DNA of 64,000 nt from Fusicatenibacter saccharivorans (GTDB lineage: Bacteria; Bacillota; Clostridia; Lachnospirales; Lachnospiraceae), in assembly GCF_027667425.1 (NCBI RefSeq), contig NZ_JAQEGR010000002.1, forward strand, positions 239,221 to 303,220, given 5' to 3'. The notes below the pieces were generated by a model. That model was not told the origin of the DNA, did not search any database, and saw only the letters and a list, made by a program, of their open reading frames with translations. Numbering within the stretch: position 1 is the stretch's first letter; every line of letters starts with the position of its first letter. Shown piece after piece: positions 15,377 to 24,655 of the stretch. The position numbers and the translations under genes were made by a program.

Positions 15377-16708
15377 ATGAAAAAGAGTCTGTTTTATCGG
15401 GTAAAAAAGATGCCGCCATCTGCGCAGACCATGCTGCTGTTTGCCGTCGAGGGTGTATTTCTGCAATATATCACATCGATCAACGGTTTCGGCCTGAATC
15501 TGTATGCGACAAACATGGGTGCAACCGACAGTCAGATCGGCATTATCCAGATGGTGCCGAACATTGTAGCGTGTGCAGCACTGCTGCCGCTTGGAATTCT
15601 GGCGGATCGTCTGAAGTCGACAAAGACGATACCGATGCTTACGCTTCTTGTGATGTGTGCCGGCTATGCATTTCTTGGAAGTGTACCGGCACTCGGCGAG
15701 AGATGTATGGAGCTGTTTTTTGTATCACTGGCATTTACTGCGGGGGCACTTGCTATTTACAATGCGCAGTGGCAGGCAATGTTCGGTGCTGCGGTTTCAC
15801 TGCGGCAGCGAAACGATGTCTATGCCTTTCGGAATCAGTTCATGTTTGTGATTGGCATTCTTGCACCGGTGATCTGCGGGATTCTGATGGGAAGATGCCA
15901 CACGGCCGATGGAAAACTTCTGGTACTCCGAAGCTTCTTTTATCTGTGTGCTGTCTGTGTTCTGCTGCAGGCCGCTGCAATCAAAAAAATTCCGGTGAAA
16001 CAGCAGGAGGAGGGCAAAGCTCCGGCAGAAGCGGGAAATGCATCCTCACGTTTTTCTGTTTCTGACCTGCTGGAGGCGATCACAAGTGTGGGAAAAAATA
16101 AAGCATTGCGCTGGTTCTTCGTGCCGGTGGTCTTTTTCTATATCACCTGGCAGCTTGACTGGAGCATGTGGTATTTAGGACAGGTCAAATATTGCAAAAT
16201 GTCGGAGATGACACTTTCCATCTGCAACGGTGTTTTCAATATCGGTCAGCTTGCGGCAGTTGGAATGATCGCGAAGGTTGTCCGGAAAAAATCGCCGGAT
16301 TTTGCACTGATTTTCGCCGGGATCGGTCTTTGCTTCTGCCCGGTTATCATGATTCTGGCTCCTCATCTGCCCCTGGCGTACCGCGGGGTTGCTTTTATTG
16401 TTCTGATGACGGTTCTGAATGCTCCGCAGTGTGCCGTTGCACTTTGTACGATACAGATTCTCTTAAATGCCGCGCCGGAAAAGAACCGTTCGCTTTTGAT
16501 CAGCCTCTTTACGATGATTACAACGCTGACCAACAGTGTTCTGCCGCTGCTTGGTGTCCGTCTGTATACGGCACTTGGGGCAGATCTTACGGCACTGTAC
16601 CGGTTCAATCTGATAGATCTTGGGGTTCGCATTTTATCCACACTCGGGCTGGTATGGCGTTATCAGAAGGCGAAAAAAGATGGCTTTCTGACCAAGATTT
16701 CGGATTGA
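15377..16708 (+). CDS. MFS transporter, substrate unknown
   Basis: A 443-residue polytopic protein with about 12 hydrophobic segments in two halves joined by a charged central loop (KQQEEGKAPAEAGNAS, about residues 215-230). The loop between helices 2 and 3 has a degenerate MFS motif (ADRLKSTKTIP). No substrate signature was recognised. Candidate starts are GTG at 15341 and ATG at 15377; I prefer 15377 because GGGGGAT sits seven bases upstream and the protein then begins MKKSLFYRVKK. It is separate from prmA downstream, which has its own promoter. Confidence 0.8.
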   Translation: MKKSLFYRVKKMPPSAQTMLLFAVEGVFLQYITSINGFGLNLYATNMGATDSQIGIIQMVPNIVACAALLPLGILADRLKSTKTIPMLTLLVMCAGYAFLGSVPALGERCMELFFVSLAFTAGALAIYNAQWQAMFGAAVSLRQRNDVYAFRNQFMFVIGILAPVICGILMGRCHTADGKLLVLRSFFYLCAVCVLLQAAAIKKIPVKQQEEGKAPAEAGNASSRFSVSDLLEAITSVGKNKALRWFFVPVVFFYITWQLDWSMWYLGQVKYCKMSEMTLSICNGVFNIGQLAAVGMIAKVVRKKSPDFALIFAGIGLCFCPVIMILAPHLPLAYRGVAFIVLMTVLNAPQCAVALCTIQILLNAAPEKNRSLLISLFTMITTLTNSVLPLLGVRLYTALGADLTALYRFNLIDLGVRILSTLGLVWRYQKAKKDGFLTKISD

Positions 16709-16735
16709 GACGGGCCGTAAAAGCCGAAAATAACA

Positions 16736-16764
16736 TTTACAACAGGAACGATATCGTGTATGAT
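16736..16764 (+). promoter_or_regulatory. Promoter for the prmA-thiI unit
   Basis: TTTACA (16736-16741), a 17 nt spacer and TATGAT (16759-16764), about 55 nt before the prmA ATG. Confidence 0.65.
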
Positions 16765-16820
16765 AAATGTGGTTTTCTTTGCACGTATGGAAAAGAGAAG
16801 CGCAAAAAGGAGTTTAAACA

Positions 16821-17777
16821 ATGAAATGGAATAAATTTACATTAAAAACAAGATCGGAAGTGGAAGACATTGTGATCTCTACTCTGGCCGATGTGGGAAT
16901 CGAAGGCGTGGAAATTCAGGACAAACAGCCTTTGACCGAGAGCGACAAACAGCAGATGTTCGTAGATATCATGCCGGATATTCCGGATGACGACGGCATT
17001 GCCTACCTGAATTTTTACCTCGATGTGGATGAGGACAAGGAGAAGGTTCTTGCAGATGTCCGCGCGGCACTTGCAGAAATGCAGGAGTTCCTGGACCTTG
17101 GAGAGTGCACCATCACAGAGTCTGAGACAGAGGACAAGGACTGGATCAACAACTGGAAACAGTATTTCAAACAGTTCTATGTGGACGACATTCTGATCAT
17201 CCCGTCCTGGGAGGAAGTAAAGCCGGAAGACCGGGATAAAATGATCATCCATATCGATCCGGGCACAGCCTTTGGAACGGGTATGCATGAGACAACACAG
17301 CTTTGCATCCGTCAGTTAAAGAAATATGTGACAAAGGATACCGAGCTGCTTGATGTCGGAACCGGAAGCGGTATTCTTTCGATTATTGCACTGAAGCTTG
17401 GTGCGCGTCATGCGGTCGGAACAGACCTCGATCCGTGTGCGGTTCCTGCGGTTGAGGAAAACAAAGAAGTCAATGGAATTCCGGTAGAAGCTTTTGATAT
17501 GATGATCGGAAATATCATTGATGACAAAGAAGTACAGGACAGAGTCGGATACGAGAAATACGATATCGTTACCGCCAATATTCTTGCAGATGTTCTCGTT
17601 CCGCTGACGCCGGTAATCGTACACCAGATGAAGCCGGGCGCTGTTTATATCACATCCGGCATTCTCGATGTGAAAGAGGAAGTTGTCAAAGAGGCAGTCG
17701 TTGCAGCGGGACTTGAAGTGGTTGAAGTTACACATCAGGGCGAATGGGTTTCTGTTACAGCAAGAAAACCGATGTAA
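16821..17777 (+). CDS. prmA: Ribosomal protein L11 methyltransferase
   Basis: A 318-residue SAM-dependent methyltransferase that trimethylates ribosomal protein L11. The substrate-recognition domain fills the first ~150 residues. The catalytic domain has DPGTAFGTGMHETT (about 151-164), the SAM motif LDVGTGSGILSIIALKLGA (about 175-193) and ANILADVL. A clean AAAAGGAG site precedes the ATG. It starts a five-gene run (rsmE, cysteine desulfurase, thyX, thiI) concerned with ribosome and tRNA modification plus dTMP synthesis. Confidence 0.95.
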   Translation: MKWNKFTLKTRSEVEDIVISTLADVGIEGVEIQDKQPLTESDKQQMFVDIMPDIPDDDGIAYLNFYLDVDEDKEKVLADVRAALAEMQEFLDLGECTITESETEDKDWINNWKQYFKQFYVDDILIIPSWEEVKPEDRDKMIIHIDPGTAFGTGMHETTQLCIRQLKKYVTKDTELLDVGTGSGILSIIALKLGARHAVGTDLDPCAVPAVEENKEVNGIPVEAFDMMIGNIIDDKEVQDRVGYEKYDIVTANILADVLVPLTPVIVHQMKPGAVYITSGILDVKEEVVKEAVVAAGLEVVEVTHQGEWVSVTARKPM

Positions 17778-17819
17778 ATTAAGAAAAGCGAAACACCAGA
17801 AGAGAAAGAGAACAGATTC

Positions 17820-18572
17820 ATGTACCGTTTTTTTGTAGAAGAAAGTCAGATTTATGACGGCACTGTCCACATCACGGGCAGTGACGTTAATCACATCAAA
17901 AATGTGCTCCGCATGCGGCCGGGCGAAAAAATACTGGTCAGTACCGGAGGCGAAAAGGAATATCATTGTGCCGTTTCGGATTTCCCGGAAGGGGAGGTTC
18001 TTGCCGCAGTAGAAGAAGTCACAGCAGCAGACAGAGAACTCCCGTCCGGAATTGTACTGTTTCAGGGTCTGCCAAAAGGTGACAAAATGGAACTGATCAT
18101 CCAAAAAGCAGTGGAACTTGGTGCGACGGAAATTGTTCCGGTGGAGATGAAACGCTGCGTTGTGAAGCTGGACCGGAAAAAGGCGGAAAAGAAAGCAGAG
18201 CGTTGGCAGACGATCGCGCTTGGTGCGGCAAAGCAGTCCAAACGGATGCAGATTCCGACGGTACACATGCCTGTTACATTTCAGCAGGCGCTTGCAATGA
18301 TGGCAGAATCAGACGTTCGCCTGATGCCGTATGAGAACGCAGAGGGGATGGAAGGAACGAGAAGAATTCTGGAATCCATTGAACCGGGTGAATCTATTGC
18401 GATCCTGATCGGACCGGAGGGCGGCATCGACGAAGCGGAAGTGGAAATGGCCATGAAGGAAAAGGTAGAGCCGATTACGCTCGGAAAGCGCATTCTGCGC
18501 ACGGAAACGGCCGGAATGACCGTGCTTTCCATTCTGGTGTATCTTTTAGAAGGAAGGGAACGAACAAGATAA
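17820..18572 (+). CDS. rsmE: 16S rRNA (uracil-1498-N3)-methyltransferase
   Basis: A 250-residue SPOUT-class methyltransferase that modifies U1498 of 16S rRNA. It has an N-terminal PUA-like domain (MYRFFVEESQI...SDVNHIKNVLRM) and a C-terminal trefoil-knot domain with LIGPEGGIDEAE (about 198-209) and LGKRILRTETA (about 221-231). It lies 42 nt after prmA, a common pairing in Firmicutes. Its TAA stop overlaps the ATG of the cysteine desulfurase by one base, implying translational coupling. Confidence 0.95.
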   Translation: MYRFFVEESQIYDGTVHITGSDVNHIKNVLRMRPGEKILVSTGGEKEYHCAVSDFPEGEVLAAVEEVTAADRELPSGIVLFQGLPKGDKMELIIQKAVELGATEIVPVEMKRCVVKLDRKKAEKKAERWQTIALGAAKQSKRMQIPTVHMPVTFQQALAMMAESDVRLMPYENAEGMEGTRRILESIEPGESIAILIGPEGGIDEAEVEMAMKEKVEPITLGKRILRTETAGMTVLSILVYLLEGRERTR

Positions 18573-19726
18573 TGGAAGCATATCTGGACAATTCCGCAAC
18601 CACCTGTGTTTATCAGGAAACCGCAGATCTCGTCTGTGATCTGATGGTAAATCATTATGGAAATCCGTCTGCGATGCATCAAAAAGGGGTAGAAGCAGAA
18701 CAATATATCAGAACCGCCCAGGAAACGCTGGCAAAGATTCTGAAAGTCAAAGAAAAAGAAATTTTCTTTACCTCCGGTGGCACAGAGTCCGACAACTGGG
18801 CGCTCGTCGGAACAGCAATGGCAAATAAGAGAACGGGAAACCACATCATCACAAGCGCGATCGAGCACCCGGCCGTGTCGGCACCGCTGGCATTTCTGGA
18901 GGAGCAGGGATTCCGTATTACGCGCCTGCCGGTAAATAAAGAAGGCCTTGTGGATGTGAACGAACTCGAAGAAGCGATCACGCCGGAGACGATTCTCGTT
19001 TCGATTATGTATGTCAACAATGAGATCGGTGCTGTTGAGCCAATCGGGGAGATCGGACGCAGAATCAAGGCGAAAAATCCGAAAACGTATTTTCATGTCG
19101 ATGCGATCCAGGCGTTCGGCAAATACCGGATTTATCCGAAACGGATGGGCATCGACATGCTCTCCGTGAGCGGCCACAAGATCCACGGACCGAAGGGAAG
19201 CGGCTTTTTATATATTGATGAGAAAGTAAAAATCCGTCCGCTGATCTTAGGCGGCGGCCAGCAGAACGGCATGCGTTCCGGAACCGACAATGTGCCGGGC
19301 ATCGCAGGCCTTGCGAAATCCGCTGAGATCGTTTACAGGCATTTTGACGAGCAGACTGCGCAGATGCGTGCCTGTAAACACCGTCTGATCGAAGGCTTGC
19401 GGGAGCTGGACGATGTGGTCATCCATGGCATGCCGGAAGAAGAGGGTGCGCCGCAGATTGTCAATGCATCGTTCTTAAATGTGCGTAGTGAAGTGCTGCT
19501 GCACACGCTGGAGGACCGCCAGATCTACGTTTCCGCCGGAAGCGCCTGCTCATCACACAAGAGAGCCGGAAGCCCGACGCTGACTGCCATCGGCGCATCG
19601 AAAGCCGAGATGGAGTCTGCCGTGCGGTTCAGCTTCAGCGAATTTACGACACTGGAACAGATTGATTACACCCTGGATACGCTGCGCGAGGTACTGCCGA
19701 TGCTGCGCAGATTTACCAGGAAATAA
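18572..19726 (+). CDS. Cysteine desulfurase (NifS/IscS family, ThiI partner type)
   Basis: A 384-residue PLP enzyme that takes sulfur from cysteine as a persulfide. The start is MEAYLDNSATT, the PLP lysine is in SGHKIHG (Lys203), and the catalytic cysteine is in SAGSACSSHK (Cys326). The extended active-site loop is the class I (NifS/IscS) type. It shares a transcript with thiI, with thyX between. In Bacillus the analogous NifZ feeds ThiI for 4-thiouridine in tRNA, so that is the likely role here; this is inference from context. Confidence 0.93.
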   Translation: MEAYLDNSATTCVYQETADLVCDLMVNHYGNPSAMHQKGVEAEQYIRTAQETLAKILKVKEKEIFFTSGGTESDNWALVGTAMANKRTGNHIITSAIEHPAVSAPLAFLEEQGFRITRLPVNKEGLVDVNELEEAITPETILVSIMYVNNEIGAVEPIGEIGRRIKAKNPKTYFHVDAIQAFGKYRIYPKRMGIDMLSVSGHKIHGPKGSGFLYIDEKVKIRPLILGGGQQNGMRSGTDNVPGIAGLAKSAEIVYRHFDEQTAQMRACKHRLIEGLRELDDVVIHGMPEEEGAPQIVNASFLNVRSEVLLHTLEDRQIYVSAGSACSSHKRAGSPTLTAIGASKAEMESAVRFSFSEFTTLEQIDYTLDTLREVLPMLRRFTRK

Positions 19727-19742
19727 TAGAAAGAGGAAAATT

Positions 19743-20399
19743 ATGATTACAATACAGCCGGAAATTGAAATCCTGAGCACCGAATCCTACGAGGATATGC
19801 TGCGCCGGATCGAGAAAATCGGAAGAGTCTGCTACAAGAGCGAGGAGCGCATTGGAGAAGGCACTGCAGAGAAATTCATCGCAGGCATCATCAAACGCGG
19901 CCATGAATCCGTCATTGAGCACGGCTCCATCACCGTAAAAGTAACGTGCGACCGCGGCGTGACCCATGAGATCGTCCGCCACCGTATCGCAAGCTACAGC
20001 CAGGAGAGCACCCGCTACTGCAACTATTCGAAAGATAAATTTGGAAACCAGATCACCTGTATCGATCTGGCAACCGGATTTTCCTATGATCTGGACGACG
20101 AGAACGACCGTAAAAAATACGAGGTATGGCAGAAAGCAATGGAAGCTGCAGAGCAGTATTACTTCCAGATGCTCGAACTCGGAGCAAAGCCGGAGGAGGC
20201 AAGAAGCATTCTTCCGAACTCCCTGAAAACCGAGATCGTCATGACCATGAACTTAAGAGAGTGGCGCCACTTTATCCGGCTTCGAAGCGCCAACGCCGCA
20301 CATCCGCAGATGCGTCAGGTATCTGACCTGATCCTGAAGAAATTTTCTGAGGAATATCCTCTGTTCTTCCGCGATCTGGCTGAGAAAAAAGGAGAATAA
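19743..20399 (+). CDS. thyX: FAD-dependent thymidylate synthase
   Basis: A 218-residue flavin-dependent enzyme making dTMP from dUMP with methylene-tetrahydrofolate and NADPH. The ThyX signature RHRxxSxxxxSxR is present (RHRIASYSQESTR, starting at Arg79). A second conserved block LREWRHFIRLRSANAAHPQMR lies in the C-terminal third. I chose the ATG at 19743 with AGAGGAAAA upstream; the reading from 19662 overlaps the desulfurase and has no site. It sits between the desulfurase and thiI, an unusual place for a nucleotide gene, probably for expression only. Confidence 0.96.
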   Translation: MITIQPEIEILSTESYEDMLRRIEKIGRVCYKSEERIGEGTAEKFIAGIIKRGHESVIEHGSITVKVTCDRGVTHEIVRHRIASYSQESTRYCNYSKDKFGNQITCIDLATGFSYDLDDENDRKKYEVWQKAMEAAEQYYFQMLELGAKPEEARSILPNSLKTEIVMTMNLREWRHFIRLRSANAAHPQMRQVSDLILKKFSEEYPLFFRDLAEKKGE

Positions 20400-20405
20400 A
20401 AAACG

Positions 20406-21587
20406 ATGATGTACAAAGCATTTCTGGTAAAATATGCCGAGATCGGCATTAAAGGAAAGAACCGTCATCTGTTCGAGAAAGCGCTCTGCGTACAGATGGA
20501 GCACGCGCTTGCCCCGGTAGACGGAAATTTCCAGGTCACCCGTGAGATGGGACGAATCTATGTCAACACCGAAGGAGACTTTGATTACGAGGGCGCTGTC
20601 GATGCGCTGACAAGAGTTTTCGGTATCGCCGAGATCTGCCCGGTTGTCATTTTAGAGGACACCGGCTTTGAAGATCTGGCAGAGGCAGTGGTTTCCTACG
20701 TGAAAGAGCTGTACCCGAGCGAGGAGAAAACCTTTAAGGTATGCGCACGCCGTGCGAACAAAAACTATCCGATGCACACAATGGAAGTCAACTGCGAGCT
20801 GGGCGGCCGCATCCTCGATGTCTGCCCGAACCTCAAAGTAGACGTTCACGAGCCGGATATCTATCTGAACGTCGAGCTGCGTCAGAAGATTTATCTGTAC
20901 TGCGAGAGCATCGCAGGCCCTGGCGGTATGCCGGTCGGCACAAACGGACAGGCCATGCTGCTGCTTTCCGGCGGTATCGACAGCCCGGTTGCCGGATACA
21001 TGATCGCAAAACGCGGTGTTAAGATTGATGCCGTTTACTTCCACGCTCCGCCGTACACCAGCGAGAGAGCCAAACAGAAGGTTGTGGATCTTGCAAAACT
21101 TGTTGCACGCTACAGCGGCCCGATCCGTCTGCATGTGGTCAACTTCACCGAGATCCAGCTTGCAATCTACGAAAAATGCCCGCACGACGAGCTGACCATC
21201 ATCATGCGCCGTTATATGATGAAGATCGCAGAAGCGTTTGCACGTCAGGACAAATGCCTTGGCCTGATCACCGGAGAGAGTATCGGACAGGTGGCAAGCC
21301 AGACGATGCATTCCCTCGCCGTTACCAACGAAGTCTGCACCATGCCGGTCTTCCGTCCGCTGATCGGTTTCGACAAACAGGAGATCGTCGATATTTCCGA
21401 AAAAATCGGTACGTACGAGACATCTGTTCTGCCGTATGAGGACTGCTGCACGATCTTCGTTGCAAAGCATCCGGTGACAAAACCGAACCTGAATGTCATC
21501 AAATGCTCCGAGCGCCATCTGGACGACGTGATCGACGAGATGATGGAACGCGCAGTTTCTACCGCAGAGACGATCGAGGTCTGCTAA
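20406..21587 (+). CDS. thiI: tRNA 4-thiouridine sulfurtransferase
   Basis: A 393-residue enzyme that thiolates U8 of tRNA. It has an N-terminal ferredoxin-like region, a THUMP domain (about 60-165) and a PP-loop ATP-binding domain with SGGIDSPVAGYM (from Ser188). The C-terminal rhodanese domain of enterobacterial ThiI is absent, as usual in Gram-positives, so sulfur must come from the upstream desulfurase in another way. DCCTIFVAKHP in the last quarter carries conserved cysteines. It begins six bases after the thyX stop and ends before a terminator. Confidence 0.95.
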   Translation: MMYKAFLVKYAEIGIKGKNRHLFEKALCVQMEHALAPVDGNFQVTREMGRIYVNTEGDFDYEGAVDALTRVFGIAEICPVVILEDTGFEDLAEAVVSYVKELYPSEEKTFKVCARRANKNYPMHTMEVNCELGGRILDVCPNLKVDVHEPDIYLNVELRQKIYLYCESIAGPGGMPVGTNGQAMLLLSGGIDSPVAGYMIAKRGVKIDAVYFHAPPYTSERAKQKVVDLAKLVARYSGPIRLHVVNFTEIQLAIYEKCPHDELTIIMRRYMMKIAEAFARQDKCLGLITGESIGQVASQTMHSLAVTNEVCTMPVFRPLIGFDKQEIVDISEKIGTYETSVLPYEDCCTIFVAKHPVTKPNLNVIKCSERHLDDVIDEMMERAVSTAETIEVC

Positions 21588-21611
21588 GGAAAACTTGCTT
21601 TAAAGAACAAA

Positions 21612-21658
21612 AAGGCCGGATCTTGTTTTGGGGGTTCTGAAAAACAAGATCCGGTCCT
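21612..21658 (+). terminator. Terminator of the prmA-thiI unit
   Basis: ggccggatcttgtttt / aaaacaagatccggtcc stem with only G.T wobbles; the T-tract is weak. Confidence 0.7.
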
Positions 21659-21671
21659 GATGATAAACAAA

Positions 21672-21705
21672 GACAAAAAAAGAGCCGCGGCGAGTGCGCG
21701 GCCCT
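21672..21705 (-). terminator. Terminator of the HPr-like gene (minus strand)
   Basis: Read on the minus strand it is gggccgcg/cgcggctc followed by seven Ts, just after the HPr-like stop. Confidence 0.8.
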
Positions 21706-21720
21706 TATGTTCTATCGTAA

Positions 21721-21954
21721 TTATACAATGTACGGAGCAAGAACATCAAGTACGGTCTGAAGAGCATCTCCATCAGCATGGACGTTCAGGTCGATCGGTT
21801 TGGAAAGGTCGAGGCTGAAGATTCCCATGATGGATTTTGCGTCGATTACGTATCTTCCGGATACCAGATCGAAATCAAAATCGAATTTGGAAATGTCGTT
21901 GACGAAAGATTTTACTTTGTCGATAGAATTAAGAGAAATCTGTACTGTTTTCAT
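21721..21954 (-). CDS. HPr-like protein lacking the phosphorylatable histidine
   Basis: A 77-residue protein with an HPr-like fold pattern. Residues 34-44 (RYVIDAKSIMG) match the HPr regulatory-serine segment (NAKSIMG), with Ser41 at the Ser46 position. The active-site motif GLHARP is absent, and the first 40 residues contain no histidine. It cannot carry phosphate from Enzyme I in the classical way. It could be a regulatory or decoy HPr paralog; function unknown. The ATG at 21954 has a strong AGGGAGG site; the reading from 22002 has none. It is monocistronic between thiI and mtaB. Confidence 0.75.
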   Translation of the reverse strand: MKTVQISLNSIDKVKSFVNDISKFDFDFDLVSGRYVIDAKSIMGIFSLDLSKPIDLNVHADGDALQTVLDVLAPYIV

Positions 21955-22116
21955 GTTTGTAATCCTCCCTGTTATTTGGTTAACATTATTTATTACCCTC
22001 ATTTAACAGCTTTATCTTACCGTCTGGAGGGGAAAAAGTCAATGCGAAAACATACAAAGATAAAGTGGAATCTTCGTGATTTTTAATAATAAAGATGAAG
22101 AAGAAAGGAGTATGGC

Positions 22117-23451
22117 ATGAAAAAAACGGTAGCTTTGCATAATCTTGGGTGTAAAGTGAACGCATATGAGCTGGAAGCCATCCAGCAGCTCCTCGAAAAC
22201 AGAGGGTACGAGATCGTGCCTTTTGCACCGGGAGCGGATGTTTACATTATCAATACGTGTACCGTGACGAACATTGCGGACCGGAAATCGCGGCAGATGC
22301 TGCACAAAGCGAAAAAGATGAATCCCGATGCGGTTGTCGTGGCCTGCGGCTGTTATGTGCAGGCGGCTGGGGAAAAACTCGAAGAGGATACGGCGATTGA
22401 TCTGATCATCGGAAATAATAAGAAGAAAGATCTTGTGGATATTCTGGAAAACTTTCTGGCAGAACGTGAGGACGGTGGAAAACCATCCAACGCGGAGGGT
22501 AAGAGCTTCCTCGTGGATATGACACACAACCGTGAGTACGAGACACTCTCGATCAGCAAAACGGCGGAGCACACCCGCGCATTCCTGAAAGTACAGGATG
22601 GATGCAATCAGTTCTGTACTTATTGTATTATCCCGTACGCGCGCGGCAGAGTCAGAAGCCGCCGCCAGAGTGATGTGGTAGAAGAAGTAAAACGTCTGGC
22701 AGAGGCCGGTTATCAGGAAGTAGTGCTGACGGGTATCCACCTTTCCTCCTACGGACTCGATTTCCCGGAGGGCGAAAAAGAGACGCTGCTCGACCTCATC
22801 CGTGCTGTTGATGCAGTGGACGGCATCAGAAGAATCCGTCTCGGATCCCTGGAGCCGGGCATCATCACCGAAGAGTTTGCAGAGGCGATCGCCGCAATGC
22901 CGAAGGTGTGCCCGCATTTCCATCTTTCGCTGCAGAGCGGAAGCAATGGAACACTGAAGCGGATGAACCGGAAATATACCGCAGAAGAATACAAACACAA
23001 ATGCGATCTTCTGCGTAAGGTATATGGAAATCCGGCGCTGACGACCGATGTGATTGTCGGTTTCCCGCAGGAGAGTGAGGAGGAGTTTGAAGAGTCGCGC
23101 GCCTTTGTCGAGGACATTCATTTCTTCGAGACTCACATCTTCAAGTATTCGAGAAGAGAAGGCACCCGCGCCGCAGCGATGACAGGCCAGATTCCGGAGC
23201 AGGAGAAGACGAAGCGCAGCCATGTTCTGCTGGAACTGGACGAGAGACGGAGACAGGAATATATGGAAGGCTTCTTCGGAAAAGAGCTGGAAGTGCTCAT
23301 GGAAGAAGAAGTCGAGATCGACGGCGTCCGTTACTGGACGGGACATACGAGAGAATATCTGCGCGTTGTCGTTCTTTCGGAAGAAAATCTCATGAATCAG
23401 ATGGTGCTTGTCACCCCGTCGAGAATCCATGGAAAAGACTGTCTGATGTAG
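22117..23451 (+). CDS. mtaB: tRNA t6A37 methylthiotransferase
   Basis: A 444-residue radical SAM enzyme that converts t6A to ms2t6A at position 37 of tRNA. The N-terminal MTTase domain carries NLGCKVN, NTCTVTN and ACGCYVQ cysteines, ligands of the auxiliary [4Fe-4S] cluster. The radical SAM motif is C163-xxx-C167-xx-C170 (CNQFCTYC), and a TRAM domain ends the protein. The CYVQ pattern and overall sequence fit MtaB (YqeV) rather than MiaB. It is preceded by GAAAGGAG and is probably monocistronic. Confidence 0.94.
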   Translation: MKKTVALHNLGCKVNAYELEAIQQLLENRGYEIVPFAPGADVYIINTCTVTNIADRKSRQMLHKAKKMNPDAVVVACGCYVQAAGEKLEEDTAIDLIIGNNKKKDLVDILENFLAEREDGGKPSNAEGKSFLVDMTHNREYETLSISKTAEHTRAFLKVQDGCNQFCTYCIIPYARGRVRSRRQSDVVEEVKRLAEAGYQEVVLTGIHLSSYGLDFPEGEKETLLDLIRAVDAVDGIRRIRLGSLEPGIITEEFAEAIAAMPKVCPHFHLSLQSGSNGTLKRMNRKYTAEEYKHKCDLLRKVYGNPALTTDVIVGFPQESEEEFEESRAFVEDIHFFETHIFKYSRREGTRAAAMTGQIPEQEKTKRSHVLLELDERRRQEYMEGFFGKELEVLMEEEVEIDGVRYWTGHTREYLRVVVLSEENLMNQMVLVTPSRIHGKDCLM

Positions 23452-23508
23452 GAAATGATACCAATCCGGAAGATCTGATAGAAAAAAGAGCCGGAACGAA
23501 AAAGTTCG

Positions 23509-23537
23509 TTGCACTTTTTGAGGGTTCGTGGTAGAAT
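23509..23537 (+). promoter_or_regulatory. Promoter for the murB-rapZ-whiA unit
   Basis: TTGCAC (23509-23514), a 17 nt spacer and TAGAAT (23532-23537), with a leader of ~170 nt before murB. The leader shows no structure that I can classify. Confidence 0.65.
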
Positions 23538-23711
23538 AGCCCGTGAGCCTGCAAAAAAGGCGGACAGACGAAGAAGAAAAACAGCGGCTGGCAGAACGAA
23601 CGAAGAAGTGAGGGATGTCGGCTGCTTTCGCGTCTAAAAAAAGTATAATCTGTAATTCGTAGTAATTCATAATGAAATGTTCGGCCGCAGATGCGGCAAA
23701 GGGTAAAAATC

Positions 23712-24626
23712 GTGATCAAAGAAGAGATTGTCAGAGAACTTTATGCAATTGCAGGGGAAGATGCGGTACAGACCGCAGAACCGATGAAAAATCATACGAC
23801 CTTCCGCGTGGGCGGTCCGGCAGATTATTTCGTCGCTCCTCATACAGAAGAAGAAATTAGAAAAATCGTGGCTCTCTGCGAAGAAAAAGAGATCCCGTGG
23901 TTCGTCACCGGAAACGGCAGCAATCTCGTTGTAAGTGACGAGGGCTACCACGGTGTGATTCTTTCGGTTTACAAAAACTTTCAGGGAATCGAAGTGGAAG
24001 GAAACAGAATCCGGGCGAAAGCCGGAAGCATGCTCGTATCCATCAGCCGGGCGGCAAGAGAAGCCGGTCTTTCCGGTATGGAGTTTGCCTCCGGAATCCC
24101 TGGAACTTTAGGCGGCGGCGTCCGTATGAACGCGGGAGCCTACGGCGGAGAGATGAAGGATATTGTACAGAATGTCACTGTACTCACAAGAGAAGGTGAG
24201 ATCCGGAAACTGGAAAAAGAAGAGCTCGGCTTCGGCTACCGTGCCAGCGTCATCAAAGACAGAGGCTACGTCGTACTTGGAGCAGAACTTATGCTTGTTC
24301 CGGGAGATAAAGAAGAAATTCTTGCCCGTATGCAGGAATTGAAAAACAAGCGGGTAGAGAAACAGCCGCTCGAGTATCCGAGCGCCGGCAGCGCATTCAA
24401 GCGGCCGGAAGGCTATTTCGCAGGCAAGCTTGTGATGGATGCCGGACTTTCCGGCTATGCAGTCGGCGGTGCAAAAGTATCGGAAAAACACTGCGGCTTT
24501 CTGATCAATGCAGGTGGTGCAACCGCATCGGATGTGATGGAACTGATCCGTCAGATCCAGGCAAAAGTAAAAGAACAGTTTGGCGTACAGCTTGAGCCGG
24601 AAATCCAGTTCCTCGGGGAATTCTGA
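23712..24626 (+). CDS. murB: UDP-N-acetylenolpyruvoylglucosamine reductase
   Basis: A 304-residue FAD enzyme that reduces UDP-GlcNAc-enolpyruvate to UDP-MurNAc in peptidoglycan synthesis. It has NHTTFRVGGPADYF (about 26-39), GNGSNLVV, GIPGTLGG-V-MNAGAYGGE and the catalytic serine in SAGSAFKRP (Ser227). I chose the GTG at 23712 because AAAGGG lies 8-13 bases upstream; the ATG at 23691 has no site and would add seven residues. It leads a unit with rapZ, whiA and the Crh-like gene, a cell-wall and growth-control cluster conserved in Firmicutes. Confidence 0.95.
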   Translation: MIKEEIVRELYAIAGEDAVQTAEPMKNHTTFRVGGPADYFVAPHTEEEIRKIVALCEEKEIPWFVTGNGSNLVVSDEGYHGVILSVYKNFQGIEVEGNRIRAKAGSMLVSISRAAREAGLSGMEFASGIPGTLGGGVRMNAGAYGGEMKDIVQNVTVLTREGEIRKLEKEELGFGYRASVIKDRGYVVLGAELMLVPGDKEEILARMQELKNKRVEKQPLEYPSAGSAFKRPEGYFAGKLVMDAGLSGYAVGGAKVSEKHCGFLINAGGATASDVMELIRQIQAKVKEQFGVQLEPEIQFLGEF

Positions 24627-24655
24627 TTTTCGTTATCCACCAAAGGAGAAAAAAC

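Noticed and set aside
22039..23670. 543-codon minus-strand open frame over mtaB
   Set aside because: Shadow of mtaB; the protein reads as random Phe/His/Arg-rich sequence, and the plus-strand gene has full MTTase and radical SAM motifs.
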